64,000 nucleotides of DNA from Liolophura sinensis (taxonomy: Eukaryota > Mollusca > Polyplacophora > Chitonida > Chitonidae), in NCBI RefSeq assembly GCF_032854445.1, contig NC_088295.1, positions 24,975,385 through 25,039,384 on the forward strand, read 5' to 3'. Under the pieces are notes generated by a model. That model worked only from the letters and a program-made list of their open reading frames with translations. It was not told where the DNA came from and did not search any database. Position numbers and translations under genes: made by a program. How positions within the stretch are numbered: position 1 is the first letter of the stretch; every line of letters begins with the position of its first letter. Below, in pieces: positions 21,312-34,299 of this stretch.

Positions 21312-23600
21312 AAGAACATGTTGAGCAATTTATGTACAGTTTATGTTAGCAAAAATGCAACCTTGCACAAATATCGAGAAGACTACTTACCTGCACATGG
21401 ACAGACACATAACCATTTGTTAATTTACACAGAAACATTCATACCAAAATCTTCATCATGGTATTAAAATTGCAGTGACATTTGTGCATTAATAATGCAG
21501 TTAATGATTCTGTTCATGACTTGTGACACATAGTTTTCTTGTTTCCGACAAGAGACAAGAAAAGAAATGTATGAATCTCATTATTTATTAATGGACAGGA
21601 ATTTGAAATGAGAAACGGTTTTATCGAAAAAATGCAAATTGCACATTATGTTTAAATAATCCATTCGTCAATATACATTTTTCTTTTTTTCTAATCCTAT
21701 GCATTAAACTAGCTTAGGCTCATTGGATATGGAAATAATAAACTAAACGTAAAATTTCCATCTGAGATACGTGTAAATTCAGCATTCTGTATATATCGGT
21801 GCGAGAACTCTCCTTTAGCCTTGTAAGCCCTTTGAGATTTGAACATAACCAACGATTTTAAAAGACCACCGTCTGTTTCGACAAGAACTTGTCAGTCTTA
21901 AACCACAGAAGCTAACTGTAGTCTTTAATAACACAGTCACTGATCTGCAGACACAAATGATTGGCAAGTAAGCGTGAAACTTTCACTGCAAACGCTTTTA
22001 GCGTACTCCGTGCCTTTCAATGCTCAAACTTACATTTACCATAATGAAGGCGAAGCGTTTCTTCTTGTGACACTGTAATACCAATGTACCCATAGATGAA
22101 CTGGTGAGGTATCACTTGGTTCGTGCCGAAAACCTGACAGCAGAGTTGAAAAGTGCACAAAACAAGTGAGAATGGACATTTAGTGAGTATGTTTAGCTGT
22201 CATGTGGGCGTGATTAAATGACAATGTACTTGAATCAACTCTGAATCTTCAAAATTCGACGTCGCGTTTTCAAAATTAAATTGACCTTTAGCCAGCGTTT
22301 AGGGTACCTTGAGTTTTCCAGGCTGTTTCAAGTGCTGACTATTTTAGTTTATTATTCATATCCAGTATGAATCCCAAACATAAAGCCTTATGATAAATAC
22401 TTTAAACCCCAACATTCACTCACTCACTCACTCATCAATCACCCATGATAAATAACAGGGTTACAAAGAGAATTAAGTTTTCATCCAACTTTTCAGTGTG
22501 TTTGTTGTACTTACACTGAATATTTTAATGAGACTTGGGAACAAAAACTATTATATCACATACCAGGAAGTAATGGTGAACAGTTATCTGAAGATATAAA
22601 ACTAACATCATAGAGGGATATAAAAATTATTCCTTTTTGCAATTTTCGTGAAATTAATGCTGTTGTAATCAACCACGCTCCCCACACAACTAACATTCAG
22701 TTAGAATGTGTCAGCTTTGCTCACTTTAAATCAAAAATATATAATATTACTTCATGTTCAAAAATGAAGTCATGGATCATAAAAAGCATGGATTTCATCA
22801 ACATAAACTTTAAGACATATATATTTAAGATCACTTAAGCTTCTAAATGCACATATACATCATAGGTGGGTATAATTATTGTTTAATAATCATTTAACAA
22901 TCAATGATGTAATTCGCTGAATAGTTCACTGATATAAGACATATAAAACCTTTTATTTTTGGTAAAGAATTCTTTTAGGAATGATGGTAATAATAGATTT
23001 CAAACGTTTCACCGCATGTGGTGCACCAAAAGTGACGGACCGTTACACAATTAAGAAAGGTTTGTCCAGTGTCTTTAGAATAACTCAGAGCTGTCCATTG
23101 CGACATAACTTATAAGGTTACACTATTAGAATCTTTGTCCAGAACTGAGCAGCTGATGCGATGACAGCTTGGGTAGCGCTATTATATGTTGTTATATGTC
23201 ATTTGTCAAGTCAAAGTAATGTGATTGCCATCATGCCATTCACCACGAGAAAAATAAAGTGCACTGACGAAGCACGAATGTAGACACCGGATTCAAACTA
23301 CGTGCATATCCATTCTCGCTAAAGTGAGTTTGAGTAAACACCCAGCCTAATGTCTTGTAATTGTTTACACATTAGGAAATACCGGCTCCCATTACATCTG
23401 ATGACCCTTTTGTGTAGCAAAGGCAAAACTTCACAACCAACCAATATAGTCATTTCAATACATAAAATGACAGAGCATCTTTCATTTTCTAAAATACAGA
23501 AACAAAACTTTGATTAAACCGACAGAGCATGGGCGGAGAACTTGTGTTCTTCACATCTGGTTAAATACACGACAGTCTAGGGAGCGACTACTATATCTCA
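21312..23600. other. Unassigned AT-rich intergenic DNA
   Basis: About 2.3 kb. Only a small (CACT)n run at 22417-22434 stands out. No gene recognised. Confidence 0.5.
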
Positions 23601-23604
23601 TCTA

Positions 23605-23912
23605 CGTATGTATGTATTGCCTTGGGGTTTAACGTCGTAATTTAACAATTTTTAAATCATACGATGACGGGGCGTCATTAGGTGTGGGTACATATATGTG
23701 TACTGTGTCTTCTTGTGGCAGGACGAGCCCATGCTGCCAAAGACACCAGACATGACTCCTCACCCAATCACATTATACTGACTCCGGGCCAAGCAGTCCT
23801 GTGTCCTTGCTCTGAGCGCCAAGCGAGGAAGCAACAAGTATCATTTTTAAAGTCTTTGGTATGCCGCGAACCGGGTTTGATCTCGGGTTTCCCGACTGAA
23901 AAGGTTTATGTA
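23605..23912 (-). mobile_element. SINE family B, minus orientation
   Basis: Homologous to the inverted copy at 28463-28775: shared words are ACACCAGACATGACTCC, CCAATCACATTATACTGAC, TCTGAGCGCCAAGCGAGG and ATTTTTAAAGTCTTTGGTAT. The right end reads GGGTTTGATCTCGGG; its reverse complement contains GATCAAACC, which fits the Pol III B-box core GWTCRANNC. The left end reads TTGGGGTTTAACGTCGT, so the tail on the minus strand is ACGACGTTAAACCCCAA. I infer a tRNA-derived SINE. A 77-codon ORF inside (23682-23915) is a by-product. Confidence 0.72.
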
Positions 23913-24235
23913 TGAAGATGTTCCGACTGGATTTGTACAGTTTGCAATGTAACCGGTGTTAACCTAACCGTGGTCTAAGACCAAACTCAAACAAACTTTT
24001 TGGGGTCTGTTTTATATATGTAAATGGAGAATGGGTAGTGAGTTAATGGTCAAAGACGCTTACCTTTCCACCGCCACCAATATAGTGTGCAAGTCTGTAA
24101 GCCACAGGTGGGAAAGTTCGTCAATGAACTGCCAAAGCTCAGTGGTTTATCCTTCCGATTTCTTTCACCCATAAAACTGACCGCCATTGTATAAGTGAAA
24201 CATTGTTGAATATGAATTAAACAACAATAAAATAA

Positions 24236-24374
24236 ATTTATTTATTTATTTGATGTTTTACGTCGTACTCAAGAATATATTGAGTGCATTATGGTGGAAG
24301 GAAACCTGGTAGAACCCGGGGGAAACCCACGGCCATCCGCAGGTTGCTGACAAACCATCCCACCTACAACTGGA
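24236..24374 (-). mobile_element. SINE family A, truncated and internally deleted
   Basis: An (ATTT)n tail leads into TGATGTTTTACGTCGTACTCAAGAATAT, then a deleted spacer, GCATTATGGTGGAAGGAAACC, GGGGGAAACCCACGGCCATC and GCAGGTTGCTG. No tRNA-like head remains. Confidence 0.82.
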
Positions 24375-24805
24375 GAGAAAACAATGAAATAGATAAACAT
24401 ACTATGCTGGCATGCGGATAACTAGCAGTTTTGTTAAGGCACGTATTCTCTCAGCTCAACAAAGGTTCCGAGCAAGCCCTCTGCTTCTTCTCCTTACTGT
24501 GTGAGTCGCAACTTCGCTTTGGGTTGCACAGCGGCAAGGCGACGATGAAAAATAATGGCTGATGTACCGATATTCATTCAAGGAAAGTTGCCTGTAATGC
24601 TGTTCACTGTGATAGATTCATGATTCCAGTGGCTTACAGATGAATATTTCCACCCGCACTTCGGTCTCGTGGAATATTCCAGCCAAAATTTCAGGCGAAC
24701 GTAGCACGCTGGTGTAATTTACAGTAGCCCAATCACCTACTGGCACAAAACCTACATAAATTGCTGGCTTTACAACTCGTCAAGCTTAAAATTTGATTGA
24801 TTTGA

Positions 24806-24970
24806 GTTTTTTTTTTATTTTATTGGTACTTTGACGGCGGCCAACATTATGGTGGGAGGAACCCGGGGGAAACCCACGACCATCCACATGTTGCAGATCT
24901 TGAAGTTAGAGCGATCACACTGGTGATAGGCTCCTGGGTCATTGTGCTGAGCTGGTATGTTAACCAATAG
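24806..24970 (-). mobile_element. SINE family A, degraded
   Basis: A T-rich tail and ATTGGTACTTTGACGGCGGC lead into CAACATTATGGTGGGAGGAA, GGGGGAAACCCACGACCATC and the right-hand CTCCTGGGTCATTGTGCTGAGC, which is part of the tRNA-like head. The body is deleted on both sides of the core. Confidence 0.8.
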
Positions 24971-27900
24971 GCCTTCAGAAGTGATGAATTCTATGTGGAC
25001 ACTTCAAGGCCTCATTGAAGATGGCCTGAGGGGAGAATAACCTTGATATCTAAACCTTAGAGGCTGTCCACAGTTATTATCCTCCGGGCCACAATCTGGA
25101 CAACCCGTATAAGTAGGTTGCGAGATGTACACATTAAAGAGAATGTCTGCCTTTGGATGGAGTATGTTTTGCCCTGTTTAACCAGGGGATAATTGTGTTT
25201 CAGTAAAGCTAAACTGTCAGAATACTGTGGAATCACCTTGGTGACAACATCATCGGTATAGAATAATGGCCAGTGGAAATACCAACCTATTTTGTTTATT
25301 TGTCAAATTAATCTCTCTCGTGTTTCAAGTGGGCCTTAAATTTAAAGACATAGTTGACACACTCCAGTCTTTCATTTCTTACCTTACCTTCACTTACCTT
25401 TCTTTGAAATGAGTGTATTTACGAGTTAAGAAACATTGGAACAACTGGTGAATTCATGAGGTACGCGTTAAGCCAGAGATTTTTCAGATTCCCTCGCTCT
25501 CACTGCTCATAAGAACCTTGATAAACAGTCGTCAACGCTCCTACATGGCCAAAAATTTGTCAGTAACTTGCCAATGTCCTACGGTTAACCTTCGATTTTC
25601 TCCAACCATAAAAATGGCCCCAAGGTAAAAGTGAAAAAATTTCACGATATTGACAATAAGCAGTAGTCAGCCGCCGTAAAGGCTCGTGCATGACAATTAT
25701 GAACTGTCCTCAGCTGCCTTACAGGTCCCAATTTAACACAAAGATGTTAAACTTTTCCAAATTAATTTACATTTTCTTCGTGGTTCTGATCTTACATGAT
25801 TTCTTATTTCCACAGACGATAGAAACCGACCCTGTATCTGTGATATTACGGAATAGGTCCGTTCTTAGCAAATTTTATATGCAAAGTTCTCAGTCAATGT
25901 GAATTTAATGAGAGTTAAAATTTTTAGCAGCAAATTCTGTACAAAAAGCTATTTGTAAGGAACTATATACATCACAACATAATCAACACGATTCATTAAA
26001 TCGTAAATGACAAACAACGCCGAGAAGAAAGTCGCTAAGCTTCATGTGGCATTAACAAAAACTTTTCTTGTTAAGTCGGTTTTGCATAGTGATTTTAACT
26101 TCAAGACGTCCTACATACGATTGAAACCGATGCCATAGTACAGTGAAAGACCATGGTTTAAAGGAAAGTCTGAGACAATTTTTCAGATCTTCCTATAAAT
26201 CATTCTGTCCGAAACTGGGTAATATATCATAGGGAAATAAGGAAATAGATGCATATGATGTATATTCATTTTGTTTTACCAGCATAATGGTATCAGAGAC
26301 GGGACTTGAGAAACTTAACAACTACAAGTCGAACTCTCCCTCAGTAAGCAACACCGTCACAACTGACTGCTCCATGTAAAGCACAATTTGCTCATACGAT
26401 AATAGAGGTTTTGTGAATTTGTGGATTAAGAAGCTTATTATTACTAAGATGCAGCAAGGGTAGACGATAGAAGGGATCTACAAATTATCCGGTTTTAATC
26501 CCATAACTTGTTTGTCCTGGCGACTGAAGGACGATCGTCTTTAACCACTAGACCACCCTCAACTCACTCAAGCAGACTAAAGTTTCAACCAGCAAAATCA
26601 TGTGGTAGCAAAGGCTTTGTGTTAGCTTGAGTCAGTACCTTCAATCAAGGTGCAATGATCCCAAATGATCTCAGACGAGGAATTAATCGCCTTCCCACAT
26701 GGTATTTGTACGACCTCAGTTGTATCTCCGGAGTATATCGTGTCCTGGCCACATGGGAAGAAGACCTTGACCTTGACGATACTGCACTCGTCGTTTAATA
26801 AATTTAATTTCCTTCCGCAGGCGTAACTGATCGAAATTGCTTGGATTACAGCGAATTTTTAAACTTTCGTGAAGTTACTTATAAGGATTTCAGTGGGTTC
26901 TCTGTCTTTATAATAGCAAAAGCTGGCTTTCTGTTCGACGGAGATTTTCTCAGTGTGTGGCTGTGTGTTGAAAAATGACTGCTGAGATTATAATTGGTTT
27001 CAGGAATACCATAATTACCATACATTCCAGCCATTAGTGCGATTATTTCTCAAATGTCTGATTTGCTGCGCTAAGCAAGAATCTAAATTTATAACTCACT
27101 TAGCCGCTAACTATACAATAATGGTACTATTTTATGCTGTAGGCGTAACTAACAGTCAAATAACAAGTAGGTGGGTAAGTAGGCCCTAGCCTACTGAAGA
27201 CACAAAAATGTCGAGGCAGTGGGTTACTCAAAAATGTCAGGCAACGAATTTCCAGTGAATGTCCCTTCCTTGATCAGAACGTTCGTTTCAAACACATTTC
27301 ATTTGCAGGAGTAGAATTTGTTTATATTAGGCCTATAATGCTGTCCACAGCAGACAAATTATTGTCCATGACATCATAAAGTTTGTCTGGTGCCAGGCAT
27401 AGTGATTTTTCGTATGCACATAAACTTTGAGTAATAAAGAACAGTTAGTGGTTAAAAAGGAAATAGGTCCAAAGGTTGGGTCTTGTTGAACACAAGCATT
27501 CAACAGTAATGCCATTGCAATGCTGGGTATATTATATTTGTACATAGGAATACCATGAGCGCTCTTCAGCACAAAGTACGAGTGCGACAGGATCCACATG
27601 GGAAGGGACATAACCGTTAGTGGAATCTCTATTCCGCCCTATTTTAAATGGTTACCTCCCGTGACATGATGCTGTTTGCAGTCAGGGTGTCTTGTGCAGA
27701 CATTCGCTGCTAAGAGGCTTATTTCCTTCTACCAGTCATAGCCTGTGTAGACATGCTTAGTTATACAACATATATTCACCGCCTGAGGCCACAATGCAGG
27801 CTTAATTGTTATGAATGCAATAACGCTTTACCGTCGAGGTCACATGTTCGCGAGTATCTGTTTTCAGTGTAATAAGGGGATATGCACCAGAAAGTTTGAC

Positions 27901-28010
27901 AGCTACCTGGCGAAGTGAAGGGGATTTTTGGGGCTTATTCTTCCATGCATATACAGTGAACTAGTGAACAGTGTGTACTGCTTAAGACTCATAGTTGTAT
28001 GTGAGTTCAA
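24971..28010. other. Unassigned intergenic DNA, about 3 kb
   Basis: No gene recognised. Small ORFs at 25690-25902 (plus) and 27333-27611 (minus) lack recognisable domains. Near 26763-26780 the plus strand reads GACCTTGACCTTGAC, two overlapping nuclear-receptor-type half-sites. Confidence 0.45.
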
Positions 28011-28011
28011 C

Positions 28012-28172
28012 AATAATAATGAAGTCGAGGCATCACCACGAAAATGTGAAACGTTTCACAGGCTTTCGGTCAACATAATCGAAATCAATAATAATAATAC
28101 TTGATAATGATTCCGGCATGTGGATGGAAAGCTTGCCAAACGTTTTACATCATGCCTCGACTTCGTTATTAG
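28012..28172. mobile_element. MITE-like element with ~50-bp imperfect inverted repeats
   Basis: AATAATGAAGTCGAGGCAT at 28015-28033 is matched by the reverse complement of 28152-28170 with one mismatch. The similarity continues inwards (ATGTGAAACGTTTCACAGGC against ATGTAAAACGTTTGGCAAGC). A perfect 14-bp palindrome, GTGAAACGTTTCAC, lies at 28046-28059 in the left arm only. There is no coding content. I infer a non-autonomous DNA transposon. Confidence 0.72.
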
Positions 28173-28462
28173 TGGTGAATAGTAGTTCACCACCAGAAGA
28201 AACTTTGACTGCTATGCAAAGCAAACTCTAGGATTTTTGTATAATGAATAGCCATTTAAAGCTGGATTAGGAATTTATGAAAGGGATTATGTTATCATAA
28301 TAGCATTTTAGTGGAGTGCGCACATCGGAAATTATTAGAAGGTTTCAAAAATCATCGACGAGCATGCATAAAATTTACAAATAATTAAGAGGTGAATTAT
28401 TGGTTACTTTGCGAGTTGCTGTTGACTGTCTATTGATATGGGCTACATTTCAACGTCGTGTC

Positions 28463-28775
28463 GAAGTCGGGAGACCCGAGATCAAACTCGGGTCGTGTAA
28501 TACTGAAGACTTTAAAAATGGCTCTGGTTGCTGCCTCGATTGGCGCTCAGCGCTGAGAGGTTAGAACAAGGAAACAAAACCGGTTGGCTCAGTGTCAGTA
28601 TTATGTGACTGGGTGGGGCGTCATGTCTGGTGTCTGGTGTCTGGTGATACTTCAGCGGCGGCAGTACTTTGGCGGCATGGACTCGCAATGCTACAACGAG
28701 ACACATTATATGTACACACATATAATGACTCTTCGTCAATTGTTAAGTGCGACGTAAAACCACAAGTATTCATTC
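28463..28775 (+). mobile_element. SINE family B, plus orientation
   Basis: Reverse complement relative of 23605-23912. The left end carries GAGATCAAACTCGGG, with a B-box-like GATCAAACTC, and the right end has AAGTGCGACGTAAAACCACA followed by short ATTC repeats as a tail. A 7-mer, GTCTGGT, is tandemly repeated near 28625-28645. Long ORFs on both strands (28512-28739, 28592-28810) result from repeat composition. Confidence 0.72.
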
Positions 28776-28849
28776 TTTCATTCATTCAGTCATGTTGGCC
28801 CACAAAGTAGTCTCCCTTACCAAAGCCAACAGTAATTCAGCGTGGCAGA

Positions 28850-28985
28850 ATTTATTTATGTATATATTTTACGCAGTACTCAAGAATATTTCACTTATAC
28901 GAAGGCGGCCAGCATTATAGTGGAAGGAAACCGGACAGAGCCCAGGGGAAACCCACGACCCTCCGCAGAGCCTGGTGGAATGGCA
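28850..28985 (-). mobile_element. SINE family A, head-truncated
   Basis: TTTATTTATGTATATATTTTACGCAGTACTCAAGAATATTTCACTTATACG leads into GGCGGCCAGCATTATAGTGG and AGGGGAAACCCACGACC; similarity ends after CCGCAG. It lies about 75 bp from the family B SINE in the opposite orientation. Confidence 0.85.
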
Positions 28986-31875
28986 GATGTGAGCTCAGAT
29001 GTTACTTAGGCGAGACCATAGAATCTGCATCACTTGCTTCGATCGGTTAGTTGGAGGTATTAAGCCTACCCCTTCGTAATTTGCTTGCTAACACGTGAAC
29101 GATTTACACATCTGTCTGAATTCAAAAAACATCATTACCCCAGCTTCACGTAGAACAGCATTACTAAGCGTCACAAAAAGGACTTTTGTGTTGCCCGAAG
29201 GAAAAAAAAAATAAACAACATAAAAAGACAATCACACTGCTTGAAACACAGCTAATGTGGATTTGTTTCAGTGGCCACCGTAATTCCGCGTTACTGCTAC
29301 TCAAAAAACAAGATAAAAGAGTAAAATTATTCTAAAAGATACACACACGTGTAGCTCAGAATTACTCTCTATGTAAATCACTGATCTAATAACATCTGGT
29401 TTTTTTTTAAATTTAATGCATTTTAAAGTGAGCCTAGATTCGTTTTCTTTATGGTTTCAGTAAACAGCTGACAAGACCTCCACTGTGTCCTTATGTGTTG
29501 GTGCTGATGCTTTCACTCATTTATGCGTGTTTTGGCAAAAAAAGTATTAATCACCAGATTTTCTATTGAATTACGCTATAAGCAGCAATAGTTTTCTGCG
29601 CCACTAATGTACTCACCAATACACCCCAGATGTTAAACAAACAATAATGGCCGTCATGATGCAAAGGATGTATAAACACTAAATATTCATAATATCATAT
29701 TGGCCGTTTGGAATAATCTTCAGTGTTGTCTTTACAACACAAATAATATCAGCAAGGTACCATCAATAAAAGCTAAAATATTGGTTACACAGCGATATAA
29801 GCTTCCGTTGGGAAATGAGATAGTCATGGGGATTAACTGGAGGGGTCCTGGTAAACTGTGAGCAACTCCCTACATCTTAACATATGAAATCACTTGGGAG
29901 AGAAGGCGTTGGGAATGGGAAATCAGTCCAGTAATATTAGAATAATATCATGTTAATTTCAGATATTGAACTCCATCTCATGCACAAATACACAAGAAAC
30001 TATAGGGTACAAAATACACAAATAGTTCAAAGATGTTTATATGAAATTTGTGCTGAAAAAAAGATAAAAGGTGTCTCGTTGCAGCGAAGTACACATAAAT
30101 CCGCAAAAGTGGCGCCTTTCTTAATTCCACACCATTTGTATTTATTCCAGAATTTTACATTGTGTTGTCATGGTGCTCTGTAGTTAGGCTGTGTGTTTGG
30201 GCAAGCGGTGTTGATGGTGTTCATACTAATAAACGCACAGGCGGAAACCTGTAATAAAACAGCTCTACTACATCGTCTCATACGCATACACCTCCAATTG
30301 GAATGATACAATAACAATATAATAAGACCATTAGAGGCGCACAGAACAGGGGCTCTGAGGAATTGAGGCGGAAATAGGTGGTTTTACAAACAGCTCAGAC
30401 TGTGATAATGGTTCCAGCAATTAAGCACGGCTGCAACAGATAATGTTTATTTAAGTAACGCAATTCAGCCCCGACGGTTGGCTAAAATACAGCATTCAGC
30501 AGTCTGAAAACGTTACTCTGAGGGGATTGTAGCTAAATGGACCAGAACACAGCTATTGCCTTTAATGCCGCTCCCTCGGCCTTTAGTAAAACACCAGTCC
30601 CCGTTATTATGTTTCTCTAGTAATTAATATCGCTGGTTTACGTAACATGAAAAAATATCAACGGGATCGTCACAAGTGTTATCGCTATTATATGAGTGTG
30701 ATAGAGCCACACTGACGTAGCTAGATCGGCGCTAATCAGCTCGAGTGGTATAGTATTAGTGGATGGATTCTGAATTCATTGTTTAGATTGTGTAATGAAT
30801 TTGGTGTACCTAACAGATGTGTGTAGCCAGCAATTACAAGAGAAGTTTTGTGTGCTGTGATGTGTTTTTTTTTTTTGGCATTAAAACTACGACGTGTACG
30901 TGTCTCTGTGGAAGATATAAATAAGTCTACTTATTGACGAGTTCCATTAATTCCACAGGCATACATTGCGCATTGGCGGGTTTACGCACAGCCCATATGA
31001 AACCTTCCGGATATTTTGATGTCATTTTTTTAAATTTTCTGTTCGAATCTGTTTCTTTCAGCCTGTTGCTCCCAGTGTCTATAATCTTTCTATCCTGGTT
31101 TTCCAAGTATATATCAACCTTGGACATCCATTTAGTGGAGATGTAAAACAGATAACACTGGAATCATAGAAAGTGGTTAGCTGTACGATCTGCGACATTG
31201 GACTCATGTTTGTCTGTACTAACGCACTATAAAAGGCATGCAAATGTCAGAGTAAAAGTTAGGGAATCAGCCCTCAGGGCGATACCCTCATGAAATTCTC
31301 CGGATTATTAACATAATTTTGTGCGCCGACTACAGAGAAAACCGACAGACCAAATCTGTTGAAACTTCGCACGTTGCTTGCCTCTGGTCTGAAGTAGTGC
31401 ATATATAAAAATGTGTTGCCCTACGTCAGATGACTTGATGGTCACATTGGCTATATATAGAAACCCTTCAAGAATCTTCTCTAGAACCGCTGGACCGATT
31501 TTCCACAACTTTGGCAAACCTTACTATTATAGATTGGCAATTAAAACTTCTTGATGTGAATCCTTTCTGTATGTAAATTAGGTTTGGGCTGACCAATGAA
31601 AATAAGGCAAAAAAAGTAGATCAACTCTATAAACTGCAGAATTGGATCGAACAAAGACATTTTTCAGACCTCCTTGACCCCAGGATTGTGAATTTCAAGT
31701 TGTGGTTTTCGCATAATATCCAACAAATTTTCAAAATTTAACACGCGGAGTTTGTGTAATACTGCATGAAACCTGAAATTGTACTTTTCCGTGGGAACGG
31801 GAGTCAAGATTGCAGTTGTGTATACTTTCTATATTTTGTTTTCGGCGATGACCAATAGACACACGGTCTTTATGC
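28986..31875. other. Unassigned intergenic DNA
   Basis: No gene recognised. The interval 30380-30620 looks less AT-rich and contains TAATTA homeodomain-type sites (GTAATTAATATCG); this is a soft hint of a regulatory element. The 66-codon minus ORF at 30927-31127 has a protein-like composition but no family I recognise. The stretch 31270-31520 might be an old dispersed repeat; I cannot prove it from one copy. Confidence 0.35.
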
Positions 31876-31879
31876 TGGC

Positions 31880-31965
31880 CTAGCTGTGGTATTAGTCGCA
31901 TTGTACGCTATCTCGGCTTCAAATCCTGGAGTACGCCGTAAAACACCAATAAATCAAATCCAGGA
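31880..31965 (+). mobile_element. Short SINE fragment, plus orientation
   Basis: GGCTTCAAATCC resembles a B box and is followed directly by GGAGTACGCCGTAAAACACC and AATAAATCAAAT, the family A tail motif in the plus orientation. The SINE body between head and tail is absent. It is one of only two plus-oriented SINEs here. Confidence 0.65.
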
Positions 31966-34020
31966 CATTCCTTTTCTCCTTTTTTCCGTAGTTATTATTA
32001 TTACTAATATAATTCATACCAACCGTACAGAGCCTATCTCAGGATTGCTGTCCTCGGCAGCTATATTTCTGATTATTCATATATCCCGTTCACATAACGT
32101 TCCAAAAACAAACGAAAACGGGTCAGGATTTGAAAATTTTACAAGTACGATATAATACTAAAATATGTTTCTATACTAAGCCCACATTCTGACTCAGAGA
32201 AGCAATGGAAGTACTTGAACTTTAATTCAATCATGAGTGTATTTATGTGATCAGTTTCTGCACATGGAATCTGAAAAGTGACACTTGTTCGCTCAGACTT
32301 ACACTCTTTAACCATTTCCAGAATGGTAAATAACACTGGGTCAGGCCTGTTACAAGGAAACACCGCTGAACAGAACCATAGTAACAAAATTTGCTGGTGG
32401 ATCATATGAATCAGCCGTCCTCTCGTGCATTAGGGACTTCTATTTCAACTTAATATATCATTTTCTCTTAAATGCTGAACTAGATCAATCTGAAGTTGTA
32501 ACTTCTAACTAAAGGTCTCTAATGACACACCTGTTGCCGACATCCAGTACTCCGTTAAAATTTAGCTAGTCTTCCTCGGTTTAGGGACACTGCTCTGGAT
32601 GTAGTGATCTGCAATATTTCTTAGCACACCCACAGTTGCCCTAATGACACAACAGGCGAACAAGTAGCTGGCTCATGGGTTGCTCCTGCGTTACCCGTGC
32701 AAATGGTTAATCTTACTGATACTGAAGTAGTTTTCACCTAACACCAAAGTATTTTGTTTCAGGTAACCAGTGCAATAAGCTCATCAAATTGGTCTAAGTA
32801 TAACTCAGTTGAATAACGCTAAGTATGTAAAATAAGACGGTAAATATGCATTTTAATGAGGACAAGATGTATATCGTCTCTGTAATGAAGACGGCAAGCC
32901 TGATGGAACTTCCAAGAACTCTTTTTGTGGTCCTTGTAACATAAGGTGGAGACTGATATAAGCGAAGTAAAGTCACATGGAGGTGCATGTGTGTTAAGCA
33001 GACATTAGCGTGCCGTATTTTAACTCGTTTACTTAGTTATTGATTACGTATGTCTATGAATATAAATACATAAGCATATTTCTCCAGAGTTCCAGACCCT
33101 GTCGGGCTAGGTAAGATTTATTCAGTGTATATATAAAACATATTTAAACCGAAGAAAATAGCCTCAAACGTTACATTGTTCAACAATTCAATGGAATTGA
33201 TTAGTTGTGTCATTAGCTCTACATCTAAATGGGTTTAGAATAAAGATTGTTGGCTGTGAAAACTTTTTAGTTTCATCGATCTGTATGCAATTTAATATCA
33301 GAAGTAGTACCTATAGTTTATGTTTGACGTGTTTGGATGCTGTGTTTATGACAATTCCCAAAAAGAAGTTATGGAACCAAGATATAACTAATAAACCACT
33401 CTCCTTTGTTAATACTGAATCTACCAAATCTACAAACTTTTTATCTGTGAGGGTTTGGCAACAAACAACATTTTATTCAAATGTGTAACCTTTTATTCAC
33501 ATGTAATTAATTCCTTTTTTCACGTGAAAATTGTGAGCAGAAATTGCCAAGCAAGCCCAAGGAGGTTTGGCAAACTAGTAATAAGAATCACACAGATTCA
33601 CATGAACAATTAGTCAAGACTTGAACGCTTTACGCGCTTTTTCCATAGCTGTTGAGAACCCATGTATGTTTACTCATGCATACATTGACGTCTTTGTTAA
33701 AATGTATAGCTCTTAAAAAATGACAAATTTGCAGGCACACAGTCCTTTAAAGTACTAAAAGACAGTATATACAAATGGCGATGTGGGAAGTATTAACTTT
33801 GATCTGCGCTATCGCAGGATCTATTTTACTGGATGTTGGGATTGGGCTTCGGTATGCTGTATTATTCATGTGCTCATGCATGAATAATTTTGTCATGTTT
33901 CGGATAACATGCGGAAAAACAATCCAGGAAAGCTTTCCCCTTAACTATAATCCATGTTGTTCTGGTGAAGATAATACATTGAGGCATCACTGATAAAGGT
34001 GATTCTTTGACCACAACGAA
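31966..34020. other. Unassigned intergenic DNA
   Basis: About 2 kb with no recognised gene. ORFs at 32139-32405 (minus), 33207-33488 (plus) and 33775-33993 (plus) have no recognisable motifs. Confidence 0.45.
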
Positions 34021-34021
34021 T

Positions 34022-34052
34022 GAGGGGGTGGGGGGGTGGGGGGGGGGGGTGG
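34022..34052 (+). repeat. G-rich tract, quadruplex-capable
   Basis: Runs of 5, 7 and 12 or more G are separated by single T residues. Such composition can form a G-quadruplex and is prone to replication slippage. No gene is attached. Confidence 0.7.
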
Positions 34053-34299
34053 ATTCCATATGTTTAATACTAAATACATGTATCTAATGGTTATTTAATC
34101 TAGATTCGTGTTTGTTAATAACTTGAGCTCACTATAACCTAGATAATGATTTCAGATGAAGTCTGATTTTTTTATGAGGTGACAAGTGGCGATTTATTAT
34201 CGTTCACAGACGTTGCAGCTCTGTTATGTGCTACATGAGCTGAAAGCCCGAAAAAGTCACGTTTCAGGAAATACCAGATGAAATCATATAAATATGAGG

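Noticed and set aside
23682-23915. 77-codon ORF with a signal-peptide-like N-terminus as a secreted peptide
   Set aside because: It lies within a SINE whose other copy (28512-28739) gives a similar ORF only because the DNA is homologous; the repeat has a tRNA-like head.
30927-31146. 66-codon minus ORF as a conserved gene
   Set aside because: It reads as somewhat protein-like, but I found no family, splice partner or duplicate; the antisense frame is also open.
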